From: Cherax quadricarinatus | Lineage: Eukaryota; Arthropoda; Malacostraca; Decapoda; Parastacidae | Direction: 5' to 3' | DNA: 64,000 nucleotides | NCBI RefSeq assembly: GCF_038502225.1 | Contig: NW_027195364.1 | Coordinates: 62,001 to 126,000 of the forward strand | Shown: positions 32,843 through 43,358 of the stretch, piece after piece | Layout of the letters: every line of letters begins with the position of its first letter | How positions within the stretch are numbered: position 1 is the first letter of the stretch | Translations under genes and position numbers: made by a program | Notes under the pieces: generated by a model | Told to the model about the DNA's origin: nothing | Seen by the model: the letters and a program-made list of their open reading frames with translations, nothing else | Databases searched by the model: none

Positions 32843-33169
32843 ATGCGTATTGGCGATTTTGCCGACTTTGAGCCCTATTTTCAGCCAATTCCATTGTTCC
32901 AGTTGACCAAACTCATAGCTATTTCTTTAGAACTCCATTTTATCTATCAGCTGAGTACAAGAAACCTCCCATTTACTAATTTGGACTACCCAATATGGTG
33001 GTCAGAAATTGGCAATTTGGCCAATTTCATGCAAACTAAAAAAGATGCCAATTTCAAAATAGGGTCCAGAATAAACAAGGTAGACATTCGTGGCACTAAA
33101 ATAACATATGCTCTGTTCATTAGTCACATCTCTAGGCCCCTCTTATATTATTATTGCTTTCTATTTTGA
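32843..33169 (+). CDS. Hypothetical 108-residue frame in the element core
   Basis: ATG at 32843, stop at 33167-33169. It encodes GDFADFEPYFQPIPLFQLTK, LIAISLELHFIYQLS, YPIWWSEIGNLANFMQ, GSRINKVDIRGTKI and SRPLLYY. There is no signal peptide, zinc motif or known domain. The frame is collinear with 30859-31179 and, from PFTD on, with 46960-47235, but it is broken in 35297-36353 and 43359-46689. Amino-acid changes between copies are frequent, so coding constraint is unproven. It may be a passenger frame in a MITE. Function unknown. Confidence 0.3.
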   Translation: MRIGDFADFEPYFQPIPLFQLTKLIAISLELHFIYQLSTRNLPFTNLDYPIWWSEIGNLANFMQTKKDANFKIGSRINKVDIRGTKITYALFISHISRPLLYYYCFLF

Positions 33170-33657
33170 TTTTTTATTCATACAAAAAAATACAAAATTT
33201 ACTGTTATGCAGACTACTGCGTTATTGTAAAAATGGTATAAATAATATCAGTGTACTAGTGAAAGAATATTAGACTCCCCAGTTGACGTGTATTGGACGT
33301 GTGGTGTGATTTATTTACTCCTGAACATTGGTAAAAATCAAACATTTCCGCTACTATGAACTCAGTTTCAAGGTCGTTTTCATCGTCAAAGTAATGAAAA
33401 TCATCTCTATTTCTGTAATATGTTTTCCATTTTATCACCTAAGACCATGAAAACGCGAATACAACGATAAATACTATACGAAAATACACCTCAAAGTCTG
33501 CGTTTTATTCCAAAAAAACGATCAGTTTTTTTTCTCTCATTACGCAATGTGTGGTGCAGGATTTTTTTTATGTGGTGCACACTGACCACACACCCATTCT
33601 CTCACACGTGGGCCTACCAGCTTTCTCCCGCTTGATTTGACGCCGCTAGAATTATTG

Positions 33658-33703
33658 AGTATATATACGTCAGAAACAATGGCTCGTAAGACGTATTTAT
33701 ACG
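33658..33703. promoter_or_regulatory. Subterminal palindrome pair
   Basis: AGTATATATACG (33658-33669) and CGTATTTATACG (33692-33703) start 34 bases apart. The outer one ends 19 bases before TTAA at 33722. Confidence 0.7.
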
Positions 33704-33725
33704 TCGAAAACAGTCAAAGGGTTAA

Positions 33726-34114
33726 CTATAGTAAACTGTCTCAAAATCATACTGCACAATTTTAATTTAACGCTATTGCAAAAATGTAACAAAAAATTAA
33801 TAGCATGCAAGAATGCTTGCTCACGTGATCTGTAAAGCTTTCAAATTTGTGGTAGTCTGCGGAGCGAGGTTTTTTTTTCCCTCTTCGACTCACTGAGTCT
33901 ATGGGTTTAAGTACAGTATTTAGAGAGGCACCCCCACCCCCCTTTTCTTCCTGCACTGCCACCCATGATGCCTACAGGTATATTTTGGCTGTAGGAAATG
34001 TTTGGTGTGCTATTCGCTCTGTGTTTATCAAATAATTTTTGCATTTTTTCATTACCCTAAGAGAAATACATGTACTAGAGATGCTGGAGCTACACAAGCT
34101 TATGTTGAACCTTT
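33726..34114. other. Unassigned
   Basis: No supported feature. Confidence 0.35.
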
Positions 34115-34406
34115 ATTTTTATTTAATTTAAAATGTTCTAATTACTGTTATTATATTTTTATTTCCCATAAATTATGTGATATATATTTACTCTGAATGC
34201 TAAAATATTATAATATTTTCTTCTTCTTTCAACAAACCGACTATATTCCACCGAGTCAGGATTTTTATTTAATTTAAAATGTTCTAATTACTGTTATTAT
34301 ATTTTTATTTCCCATAAATTATGTGATATATATTTACTCTGAATGCTAAAATATTATAATATTTTCTTCTTCTTTCAACAAACCGACTATATTCCACCGA
34401 GTCAGG
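34115..34406. repeat. Exact tandem duplication, 146-bp unit
   Basis: 34115-34260 and 34261-34406 are identical by eye along the full unit. The unit ends inside the tail repeat that continues to 34570. Confidence 0.9.
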
Positions 34407-34570
34407 GTGACCCAAAAGGAAAAACAAAAGTTTCTTCTTTTAAATTTAGTAATATATACAGGAGAAGGGGTTACTAGCCCCTTGCTACCAGCATTTTAGT
34501 CACCTCTTAAAACACACACAGCTTACAGAGGAAGAATTCTGTTCCACTTTCCCATGGAAAGTCTGGCCTG
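34226..34570 (-). repeat. Dispersed 3'-tail repeat, minus orientation
   Basis: Read on minus it matches 41960-42312 and 42525-42855: 'ccatgggaaagtggaacaga' like, 'aagaggtgactaaaatgctg', 'gcaaggggctagtaacccct', 'tctcctgtatatattac', 'gggtcaccctgac', 'tcggtggaatatagtcggtt'. The end resembles the 3' tail of the RTE-like LINEs. Confidence 0.7.
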
Positions 34571-35296
34571 AAATTTATCATGTTAGTCAATTTCCTTATT
34601 ATCATTACAGATTACTGATATATAATATTGCATAATAACTCGTATAGTTTCCATAGGTCAACATTCATCACATATCATAGCACTGTTCAACTTTCACCCA
34701 CATTTCTGACATTGGTTCATTAGCATTGTTGGAATCTCATCCACACACCTGACATACTTTGTCTCCTGTTAGTAACAAGAGACTGAAAGTATGTCAGTAT
34801 TATTTAGGTGTCTTTATACTAATTTTCTAGACTGTTTATTAGGGGTATTTTTATTACATAAAGTGCCTTATCTTGTTATTAGGATTAGAAAGATGGCAGA
34901 TGACTGGTGACGACTTGAGGGAAATGGATAAGAATACAGTCACTAACGACACCTTCAGTAAAGGTGTCCTAAGTAAATGCATTCTTATCTATTTCTTGTA
35001 TTAGTATTACATTTAGTATATTGTTAACCCTTAAACTGTGGGATGCCTGGAAAAAAAATCTGCATGTGGGAAGATTTAAAAAAAAAAACTTAGAATTAAA
35101 GTCTGTTCTTTTCTGAATCAAACAAGACTAAAATGAGTTGAATCCGATTAAAACTTATGATTTTATGGTCTGTTGAATTTGGAGAAAAAATGATCACTCA
35201 TCAGCAACAGCAGCATAAATGCTCCAGCAATATTTATGTTTTATAGTTTATTAATACCAGGATATGATTGTTTTTCTGTTTAATTGCTTGTAATGT
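34571..35296. other. Mostly unassigned
   Basis: A TTAACCCTTAAACTGTGGGA block at 35024 looks like one end of a TTAA element, but no partner end was found. Nothing else recognised. Confidence 0.35.
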
Positions 35297-36353
35297 TTAA
35301 CCCTTTGACTGTCGCGGCAGTATATATACGTCTTACGAGGTACCGTGTTTGACGTATATATACTCATAAATTCTAGCGGCTTCAAATCAAGCAGGAGAAA
35401 GCTGGTAGGCCCACATGTGAGAGAATGGGTCTGTGTGGTCAGTGTGCACCATATAAAAAAAATCCTGGAGCACGCAGTGCATAATGAGAAAAAAAAAACT
35501 CCGACCGTTTTTTTTAATTAAAATGCCGACTTTGTGGTCTATTTTCGTATAGTATTTATGGTTGTATTCTCGTTTTCTTGGTCTCATTTGATAGAATGGA
35601 AAACATTATAGAAATAGAGGTGATTTTGATTGATTTTACTATAAAAAGAACCTAGAAATGGAGCTCAAAGTAGGGGAAATGTTTGATTTTTGCCAATGTT
35701 CAAAAGTAAACAAATGATGCCATTGTCCAATAAATGTCCAACTAGCCATTCTAATATGCAGTCATGAACGGGTTGATGTTATTTATACAATTATTACAGT
35801 ATTGCAGTAGTCTGCATAATAGTAAGTCTTCTATTTTTTGTTTGAATAAAAATTCAAAATAGAAAGCAAGAGTAATATCAGAGGGGCCTGGAGACATGAC
35901 TGATGAGCAAAGAAAATGTTATTTTAGAGCCAGGAATGTCTGCATTGTTCATTCTGGACCTTATTTTGAAATTGTCATATTTTTTTAGTTTTCGTGAAAT
36001 TGGCCAAATTGCAAATTTCTGACCACATTATTAGGTAGTTTCTTGTACTCAATCGATAGAAAAAAATGGAGTTCTAAAGAAATAGCTATGAGTTTGGGCG
36101 ACTGGAACAATGGAATTAGCCGAAAATAGGGCTCAAAGTGGGCGAAATCGCCGATTTGTAAACAGCGCCGAGGTCGCTAACTTCGCAAGAGTATAATTCT
36201 GTCAGTTTTCCATCAAATTTCGTTTTTTTGGTGTCATTACAATCGGAAAAAGATTCTCCATCATTTCATAAGAAAAAATATTTTTTTTTTTTTTTAATTT
36301 TGCGACACCAGGAGACACCTCAGGATTGAGGGTTGCGACAGTCAAAGGGTTAA
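35297..36353 (-). mobile_element. Non-autonomous piggyBac-like element, 1057 bp, inverted
   Basis: TTAA at both ends with perfect 19-bp inverted repeats TTAACCCTTTGACTGTCGC. The interior is the reverse complement of 32650-33725 in family terms. The core frame is broken by indels (for example near 36010-36040). Confidence 0.9.
35319..35364. promoter_or_regulatory. Subterminal palindrome pair
   Basis: AGTATATATACG (35319-35330) starts 19 bases after TTAA ends; CGTATATATACT (35353-35364) starts 34 bases later. This is the mirror arrangement of the other copies, as expected for inverted orientation. Confidence 0.7.
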
Positions 36354-36474
36354 CACTATGTGCACTAATTTCTTGTGATATTAGATGTGTTTAAAGGTGT
36401 TTTAGCACTTAGCCCAACACTGCTCCAATTGGAATATATGGTAGTACATACGTGTATACGGTATAACTGTTTTA

Positions 36475-37666
36475 CAGTGGACCCTCGAGTTTCGGCAGCA
36501 TCGACTTTCGTGAAATTCGACCTTCGGCGAGTTTTTTTGGCAAAATTTGGCCTCGAGTTTCGTGATTAGACTCGTGTTTCGGCGACCGTCTGGTACCCAT
36601 CCGCCCGTCACCACGCACACCAAGCCAGTCTCCCATGCCATTCACGCTCAGTGTGCCATTGTTTACCAACACGTGACCATCACCCCGTGGGTTCATACAA
36701 TACATTTCATAATAATCCATTGTTTTTTGTGCTTGCAACTGCTAAATAATTCATCATGGACCCAAGGAAAGCTAGTGCAAGCCCTTTGGTAAATAAAGTG
36801 AGGAACACAATCCAGAGGGATTTTGAAGGGTTTGCGGCAGACCCTGTCCCTGCCGACCCTCTGCCTGTTGTGGAAGGTGTTGTGGCATTGGGCAAGTCCA
36901 TGGGGTTGGAGGTGAGTGACGGGAATGTGGAAGAGTTGGTGGAGGACCACAGGGAAGAGCTAACCACTGACAAACTGCAAGAGCTTCAACTGGAACAGCA
37001 TCAGACCACAGCTGAGGAACTTGCTTCAGAGGAGGAGGAAAAGAGAGTGAAGGAGGTTCCTTCTTCAGTGATTAAGGACATGTGTGGAATGTGGAATGAG
37101 TTGCAAAGTTTTGTTGAAAAGTATCACCCTGACCAAGCTGAAACAAGCCATATCTGCAACATGTACAATGACAGTGTTGTGTCCCACTTCAGGGAAATCT
37201 TAAAGAAACGCCAGAAAAAGATCTCTCTGGACAGATATTTTGTGCAACAGGGGTCCAGTGACTCTCAAGTTGTTCCCAGTGGCATTAAAAGAAGAAGGGA
37301 AGTAACCCCAGATAAGGACTTACTACCTAAAGTCCTAATGGAAGGAGATTCTCCTTCCAAACAATAGTGTACACCTTCCTCCTATCCTCTCCTCCCGTCT
37401 TCCATCCACCCAGAAGTCTTCAGTAAAGGAAAGTGTAATGTTATTATTATTTTTTATATGCATGTACTTGATTTCTCATTGATTTCAGTATATAAATCTT
37501 TATTTAATTTGAAAAAAAATATTTTATTTTAATATTCTTGGGTGTCTGGAACAGATTAATTTTATTTCCATTATTTCTTATTGGAAAAATGGTTTCGAGT
37601 TTCGTGAATTTTGACTTTTGGCAGGCTCTCTGGAACGGATTAATCATGAAACTCGGGGGTCCACTG
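36475..37666 (+). mobile_element. Tigger/pogo deletion derivative, 1192 bp
   Basis: Inverted ends CAGTGGACCCTCGAGTTTCG and the complement of CGGGGGTCCACTG, flanked by TA at 36473-36474 and 37667-37668. It contains one frame (36756-37367) homologous to the N-terminus and acidic C-terminus of TIGD1-type transposases. Full elements are usually about 2.5 kb, so about half is missing. Confidence 0.9.
36756..37367 (+). CDS. Tigger-type transposase remnant without catalytic domain, intact 203 aa
   Basis: The ATG at 36756 (context tcatcATGg) begins MDPRKASASPLVNKVRNTIQ. It then passes directly to the segment LGKSMGLEVSDGNVEELVED, ELTTDKLQELQLEQ, an acidic stretch, KDMCGMWNELQSFVEKYHPD, HFREILKKRQKKISLDRYF and a basic KRRR tail. 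Relatives have two helix-turn-helix DNA-binding domains and a DDE catalytic core between the start and the VEELV segment; here these are absent. Yet the frame is continuous to a stop at 37365. As a protein it could keep C-terminal interactions but cannot bind ends or cut in the normal way. It may be a chance in-frame deletion or a domesticated or competing fragment. Confidence 0.8.
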   Translation: MDPRKASASPLVNKVRNTIQRDFEGFAADPVPADPLPVVEGVVALGKSMGLEVSDGNVEELVEDHREELTTDKLQELQLEQHQTTAEELASEEEEKRVKEVPSSVIKDMCGMWNELQSFVEKYHPDQAETSHICNMYNDSVVSHFREILKKRQKKISLDRYFVQQGSSDSQVVPSGIKRRREVTPDKDLLPKVLMEGDSPSKQ

Positions 37667-37669
37667 TAT

Positions 37670-38244
37670 TTTATTTTTTAATATTTTGGTCTTCTAAGGC
37701 TATGTACAAGGAATACATATATTACAACTGTTTCAGTGTAATACTCCTCAAAATATGAAAAGAATTCATTTTTTATTTTACTGGGTTATCCTGGGCCAAA
37801 GATACTTAGTGTGCTTTGTAAATGAAATCCACTGTTTATCAAGAAATTATAATTAATTTGGAATGAATAAGTCATGTTTGTGCCACTTCCACACCTTGTC
37901 TGCTGGTAGGGGAAGCTGATGGTGGAACAACAGCTCCTGATTTCATTGTTTACTTATGCTAGTTAGGTATATCAGTACATCAGACATAGTCATCACCTGT
38001 GTATTAAACCATGATGCACTGTGTGGAACCTCCTGGCCCTAGATTTTTTTTTAAATGTATGGTTAGATTGTGGATGACTCAGAGAGTTGTGATGACATCA
38101 AAAACATTGGCAGGTGGCAAATTTGAAGGTACGAAAAATTGTGTGTATTAGTATGTTAGTATGTCGGACACAGACAGCAATTGCACACTAGTACATAGGA
38201 TACAAACAGGATTTGCATACTCATACATCAGACACAATTTAAGT
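37670..38244. other. Unassigned
   Basis: No supported gene. 'gggttatcctggg' near 37780 also occurs at 55404 and may belong to a dispersed repeat. Confidence 0.35.
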
Positions 38245-39140
38245 GTTAGTTTTTTTAAACACACTGGCTGTATCCCACCGAGGTAGGGTGACCTGAAAAA
38301 GAAACACCTTCACTGTCGTTTATTCTTATCATTGTCTTGTCAAAGGTGTGCTGATACTACAGTTCGGGTGCCCCTCCAAACTGCAAATATCCCCACCCCT
38401 CCTTCACACTGCAGGCATTGTACTTCCCACCTCCAAGACTCAAGTCTGGCTAACCAGTTTCCCTGAATCCCTTCACAAAGTGTTACCTTACTAACACTTC
38501 AACAGCTTGTCATGTCTCAAAAACCATTTGCCTTCACTCAGTTCTACCTAAAACACTTGCACACACATGCTTGATGTCCAAAACCCCTTGCACACAAAAC
38601 CTCCTTTACCCCCTCCTTCCAACCTTTCCTAGGGTGACCCCTATCTCACCTTTTCTCCACTAGATTTATGCACCCTCCAATCAGCCTATTTTGCTGCATC
38701 CTCTCTAAGTGTCCAAACCACCTTAACAACCCCTACTCAGCCCTCTGGATAATACTTTTAGTAACTCCACACCTCTTTCCAATCTCCAAATTTTCTGCAT
38801 ATTTACACCACACATTGTCCTCAGACATGATATCTCCACTGCCTCCAGCTTCCTCCTTGCTGCATTATTTACAACCCATGCTTCACATCCATATAATAGT
38901 GTTAGTACCACTATATTCTCATACATTCCCCTTTTTTTGCCTCCATGGATAACATTCTGTCTCCACAGATGCTTCAATGCACCAACCACCTTTTTCCCTT
39001 CCTCAATTCTGTGGTTCACCTTGTCTTTCATATCCTTCTGCTGACACATCCACTCCCAAATATCTGAATATATTCACTTTCTTTATATTCCCTCCTTCCA
39101 ATCTTCCATTACCTAACTCATTTGTTACCTCAGTTATATG
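38245..39140 (-). pseudogene. RTE-like LINE C-terminal part and 3' tail, degraded
   Basis: Minus strand. 39049-38723 encodes KDKVNHRIEEGKKVVGALKH, LYGCEAWVVNNAARRKLEAV, EISCLRTMCGVN, matching the thumb and C-terminal extension of 22406-23695. The segment upstream to 39140 includes a broken YLGVDVS region. 38730-38265 is 3' UTR ending 'gggtgacctgaaaaag' / 'tcggtgggatacagccagt' with the family tail. Frameshifts after residue 95 destroy the rest. It is older than the copy at 47285. Confidence 0.8.
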
Positions 39141-39339
39141 GCAAGTTGTTTTTCAAGAAAAACTTCCTTTGTTATAAATTATCATGTATTTCACATACTT
39201 AATTTGCTTCTCTTCATTTCATTTACAGGTATGTACTGTACACTACGCTTGGTGGCAACCATGAGGATGCTGATGCTGAAATGTCTTGTGTCCTTTTATG
39301 ACTCACAAAATCGTAATGACATGATTGCAAACAAACCAT
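39141..39339. other. Unassigned
   Basis: No feature recognised. Confidence 0.3.
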
Positions 39340-39425
39340 ACCACGGTTGGGGTTAGAACCTGCAATCAGAGTCTCAAAACTCCAGACTGTCGCATTAGCC
39401 TCTGGGCCAGCTAGCCACAATAAGA
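39340..39425 (-). repeat. tRNA-like region, probable SINE head
   Basis: On the minus strand an A-box-like 'tagctggcccagaggcta' (about 39412-39395) and a B-box-like 'ggttctaacccc' (about 39361-39350) are spaced about 45 bases apart as in a tRNA promoter. The acceptor arm is not paired well, so this is a SINE rather than a tRNA gene. Confidence 0.45.
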
Positions 39426-39649
39426 TTCATCCAAGTAGGTATATTTATACACCATAGGAAGGTTAGCATAGGCACCACTGTGACCACAAATGCAAGTTTT
39501 TACAGATGAATCTCCAGCTAGTGTGGCCGTGACAAACTCTAGCTCGTCCCCTCAAAGCTCATGCACAGAATTAAGCAATTTTTGTCTCCCCGGTTGCATA
39601 GCTTCATGCATAGAAGGAGTGCGCATCATTACATTATGACCTTTCTCAC

Positions 39650-39894
39650 TCTGGACAATGACAGCTCATACACTACCTTCCTTGACCTTAAATCCGCTTT
39701 TGATGTAGCCAACTGACGTGTAATCATTAGTGAACTTGCCAGAATGGATGTTGGAGGATGGCTTCTCCAGTGGATTAAAGGCTACCTGTCCAACAGAAAA
39801 TCGTCTGTGTTGTTCCAGGGACATAGAAGTTTAACTAAAGATTTTGAATTAGGAACCCCACAGGGAGGTGTGCTCAGTTCCACCCTATTCAGTA
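39650..39894 (+). pseudogene. I/Jockey-like LINE RT, central fragment
   Basis: Plus strand. TFLDLKSAFDVAN, a stop, ISELARMDVGGWLLQWIKGY, LSNRKSSVLFQGHRSLTKDF, ELGTPQGGVLSSTLFS. This contains the first catalytic Asp region (LDLKSAFD) and the TPQGGVLS motif of I/Jockey/R1-group RTs, and stops dead at the Tigger insertion at 39895. The matching FADD motif is not found downstream, so the insertion site or its right flank has lost sequence. Inactive. Confidence 0.8.
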
Positions 39895-40229
39895 CAGTGG
39901 ACCCTCGCCTAACGAACGCATCGCATAACGTTAAATCCGCTTAACGAAGCTTTTGAGCATAAAAATTTTGGCCCGCCTAATGATAAAAAACTCGCCCAAC
40001 GCCATTCGTCCCGAACCTGTCCATCCAGCCTGAGCGCCTCGGCTGCCCTGCCATCGTTGTTTACAAGCCAGGGTGGCCGGTTGCATGCATACATTTGATA
40101 CATTTTGTATTATTCCATTGTTTATAGTGCTTGTGACTGCTAAATAAGTCACCATGGGCCCAAAGAAAGCTTCTAGTGCCAACCCTGTGATAAAAAGGTT
40201 GAGAAATACTATCGAAATACTACCGTACC

Positions 40230-40480
40230 ACGGTGAGCTGCTGCTGCTGCACCACCGTCAGCTGTTGCTGGACCAGTCAGCTGTTGCTACACCATGGTCA
40301 GCTGTTGCTGCACCACAGTCAGCTGCTGCTGCACCACCATCAGCTGTTGCTGCACCATGATCAGCTGTTGCAGCACCACAGTCAGCTGCTGCTGCACCAC
40401 CATCAGCTGTTGCTGCACCACAGTCAGCTGTTGCTGCTCTGCTGCTCCACCACCATCAGCTGTACTACTCGAAGATGTGG
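40230..40480. repeat. Minisatellite, 18-bp unit
   Basis: About fourteen variants of 'cagctgttgctgcaccac'. In the frame from 40154 it would encode Ala/Ser/Pro repeats such as SAVAAPQSAAAAPPSAV after the Tigger start. It is probably a local expansion within the element. Confidence 0.9.
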
Positions 40481-40529
40481 AGAGTGTGTTGTTGGTGTGG
40501 CTTAACGGGAAACAATTACTGAGAAACAA

Positions 40530-40662
40530 TTAACCCCAGAGGGTTAGCCACCCAGGATAACCCAAGAAAGCCAGTGCATCATCGGGACTGTCTAACTTAT
40601 TTCCATTGGGGTCCTTAATCTTGTCCCCCAGGATGCGACCCACAACAGTCAACTAACACCCA
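40530..40662 (-). repeat. SINE-like fragment
   Basis: 'cccaggatgcgacccacaac' and 'actaacacccagg' match the 12605-12640 part of the SINE-like copies at 12480 and 13259, in the same orientation. The upstream 'gggttagccacccaggataa' is a variant segment. Confidence 0.55.
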
Positions 40663-40663
40663 G

Positions 40664-41045
40664 GTGAATAGGAAAAAATGCCTGGAACTAGTGCTCATAT
40701 TGGTGAATTTAAGGCCAGCAAAGGTTGGTTTGAGAGATTTAAGAATTGTAGTGGCATACAGTGTGATAAGGCATGGTGAAGCTGAAAAATTCCAACCCCA
40801 ACAAGTGTTCAGTTGTGAGGAAACAGGCCTGTTCTGGAAGAAAATGCCAAACAGGACCTACATTACTCAGGAGGAAAAGGCACTCCCAGGATACAAGCCT
40901 ATGAAAGACAGGCTAACTCTCATGTTTTGTTGTAATGCTAGTGGGGATTGCAAAGTGAAGCCTTTACTCATGTATCACTCTGAAAATCCCAGAGTGTTCA
41001 AGAAAAACAGTGTCTCATCACTCATCAATACTCTTCAATAAAGGT
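40664..41045 (+). pseudogene. Tigger transposase DDE-domain fragment
   Basis: Plus strand. After a frame break near 40760 the frame reads VIRHGEAEKFQPQQVF, SCEETGLFWKKMPNRTYI, GYKPMKDRLTLMFCCNASGD, CKVKPLLMYHSENPRVFKKN, then a stop at 41039-41041. It corresponds to the start of the DDE catalytic core of TIGD1-type transposases. The expected first catalytic Asp in CDETG reads Glu here. The second Asp and remaining core are absent. Upstream, the other frame encodes EFKASKGWFERFKN of the second helix-turn-helix. Dead copy. Confidence 0.8.
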
Positions 41046-41205
41046 AAGTGTCACTTTAACATTTATTTATGTAGTTATTGTGCATGTCTCATTGTTTTCT
41101 ATGTAAGGAAATGTATATTTCATGAAAAAAAAAACTCTTTTTAATGCTTTTGTGCGTGTGTGGAACGGATTAATTGGATTTCCATTATTTCTTATGGCAA
41201 AAATT

Positions 41206-41800
41206 AATACTCAACAGGCGTCCTCCTCGACAGAGAGGCACAGTTCGTCAGATCCAGTTGCATGATGGGTCTCTTCTAGAATGTGTAAGCAGATACAGGT
41301 ATCTAGGCTTTGAGGTTCCACTACTTGGACCTGTTGTAACGAGATTTTGTTGCCAATACAAAGAAAGGCTGAGAGCACTTAGAGTTGTGGCAGGTTTTCA
41401 TCCCAGGTATGGAGATAATGTTAAAATTGTGAAAATTATGTATCTTGCTTAGTATTAGATCATTGGATGATTATGCTGTACCACTACTTGCACTCGTGTC
41501 TGACTGGAAGCTTGTAGGGCTAGAAAAGCTACAAAACAAAGCAATGAGGTTCATCCTAGGATGTCCTCATACTGCCAAAATTTTAAATATGCAGAAAGAA
41601 CTTACTATTCCAAGCATTAGAGATTGTGTTACTGAAAGAAATATCCTCATTGGGATCAATATACTTAGGTTAGCCCATTCAAACCCCTGCACAGACGCCC
41701 TCCAAACTTTCCTCAGCACTGGTGAACATCCTTCCAGATGGATGGAAAAAACTGGAACCGACCTCCACACGAACCAGCTACATGATCTATGTTAAATTAG
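41206..41800 (+). pseudogene. I/Jockey-like LINE RT C-terminal portion
   Basis: Plus strand, continuing the LINE split at 39894. RQIQLHDGSLLECVSRYRYL, FCCQYKERLRALRVVAGFHP, then after a frame break YAVPLLALVSDWKLVGLEKL, QNKAMRFILGCPHTAKI, LTIPSIRDCVTERNILIGIN and a stop at about 41793. These are the RT thumb (RYLG) and the connection (LxxxQNKAMRxILGxP) seen before the RNase H region of I-group LINEs. The FADD segment expected between TPQGGVLS and RYLG is missing. Confidence 0.75.
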
Positions 41801-41959
41801 GCAATGGAGGCACTTCCCTGCTCCATGGGATATTACACCATTCCAAACTACCATTCCTCCATTTCCCCCCAAAACTCTTCTTAAATCACAACCAAAGCTT
41901 CGTCTTGGAGCCAAACAGGATGCTTTAAGCTGTATTGATAACTTAGTCACACACAACAC

Positions 41960-42312
41960 TCACAAATTAAATATACAAGATTACAGGTACGTCTTGCTAC
42001 TTCTACTTACACTTAGGTCACACTACACATACGTGTACAAGCATATATATATACACACACCCCTCTGGATTTTCTGCTATTTTCTTTCTAGTTCTTGTTC
42101 TTGTTTATTTCCTCTTATCTCCATGGGGAAGTGGAACAGAATTCTTCTTCCATAAGCCATGCGTGTTGTAAGAGGCAACTAAAATGCCGGGAGCAAGGGG
42201 CTAGTAACCCCTTCTCCTGTATATATTACTAAATGTACAAGGAGAAACTTTCTTTTCTCCTTTTGGGCCACCCCACCTTGGTGGGATGCGGCCGGTGTGT
42301 TGAAAGAAAGAA
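41960..42312 (+). repeat. Dispersed 3'-tail repeat, copy 1
   Basis: Shares with 42525-42855 'caagattacagg', 'tcttgctacttctacttaca', 'cttaggtcacactacacata', 'ctccatggggaagtggaaca', 'gaattcttc', 'aaccccttctc', 'gggccacc' and 'cggccggtgtgttgaaa', in order. It looks like a LINE 3' UTR or a SINE. Inverted copy at 34226. Confidence 0.75.
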
Positions 42313-42524
42313 AGATTTAATTAAAGTGCCCCAGAGTGATAAAATACATATACAGTACATTTATTAATTACCTTAAAATATTTGTAGTCTTTGAAGGTAG
42401 TAGGTTGGTAGACAGCAACCACCCAGGAAGGTACTACCATCCTGCCAAGTGAGTGTAAAATAAAAGCCTGTAATTGTTTTACATGATGGTAGGATTGCTG
42501 GTGTCTTTTGTCTGTCTCATGAAT
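42313..42524. other. Spacer between two tail repeats
   Basis: Nothing recognised; the copies flank it directly. Confidence 0.3.
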
Positions 42525-42855
42525 ATGCAAGATTACAGGCATGTCTTGCTACTTCTACTTACACTTAGGTCACACTACACATACAAGCATATATATACAC
42601 ACCCCTCTGGGTTTTCTTCTATTTTCTTTATAGTTCTTATTCTTGTTTATTTCCTCTTATCTCCATGGGGAAGTGGAACAGAATTCTTCCTCCATAAGCC
42701 ATGCGTGTTGTAAGGGGTAACTAAAATGCCGGGGGCAAGGAGCTAGTAACCCCTTCTCTTGTATAATTTACTAAATTTAAAAAGAGAAACTTTAGTTTTT
42801 CTTTTTGGGCCACCCTGCCTTGGTGGGATACGGCTGGTTTGTTGAAAAAAAAAAT
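42525..42855 (+). repeat. Dispersed 3'-tail repeat, copy 2
   Basis: Second copy of 41960-42312 in the same orientation, ending in a short poly-A. Confidence 0.75.
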
Positions 42856-43358
42856 TGTAGTCTTAATGTAGGGTGAGAGGCTAGTTTTATTTCTAGGAAG
42901 TCAGGTTTGGGAAGTATGGTAGCCAGCCAGGGCAGCCCACCCTACCCCATACACACGTAATGTAAACAAACCAGGCGAACGCATCTGGTTTTCATTCGTT
43001 TTGCATTATACCACAATACAAACACTTTACATTGTGTAGCAGTTGTCTCCACTTTGATACAGTAGAATAAATAAAGAGAAACACTCCCATTCTCGTGTAA
43101 CACCATTTTTAGAAGAAATGACGCTCTGAGTGAAGGCATACGAAAGGAATAATTTTCTAGTTACCCCCAGTAATATTATAGTGTACACATTTTCTCTGAT
43201 GTTTGCCTGACTACCACATCTGATATTTATGTTAATTTTTTCTACTGTGGGGTGTATTAATCATGCTTATATGTTATGTAGCATGTTTATTATATAATTT
43301 GATAAAAATATTATACATGGATTAATGGAAATGTTAATATTAACATAACATACGACAT
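42856..43358. other. Unassigned
   Basis: No supported feature. Confidence 0.35.

Larger units (their letters stand above)
32650..33725 (+). mobile_element. Non-autonomous piggyBac-like element, 1076 bp
   Basis: TTAA at 32650-32653 and 33722-33725, inverted repeats TTAACCCTTTGACTGTTT-like. The right 180 bp closely match the right end of the transposase-bearing element at 30459. This is an uninterrupted reference for the copies that carry insertions. Confidence 0.9.
39895..41205 (+). mobile_element. Second Tigger-type element, rearranged
   Basis: The left end CAGTGGACCCTCGCCTAACG with TA at 39893-39894 is followed by an ATG region (MGPKKASSANPVIKRLRNTI at 40154), a GC-rich minisatellite (40230-40480), a SINE-like insert (40530-40662), a DDE-domain fragment (40664-41045) and a 3' non-coding end up to about 41205. 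The right terminal repeat is missing. Confidence 0.8.

Noticed and set aside
39340..39425. Functional tRNA gene
   Set aside because: A- and B-box-like blocks exist but stems do not pair well; a SINE head is more likely.
40233..40533. Cys/Leu- and Gln/Val-rich frames
   Set aside because: Translations of the 18-bp minisatellite in other frames.
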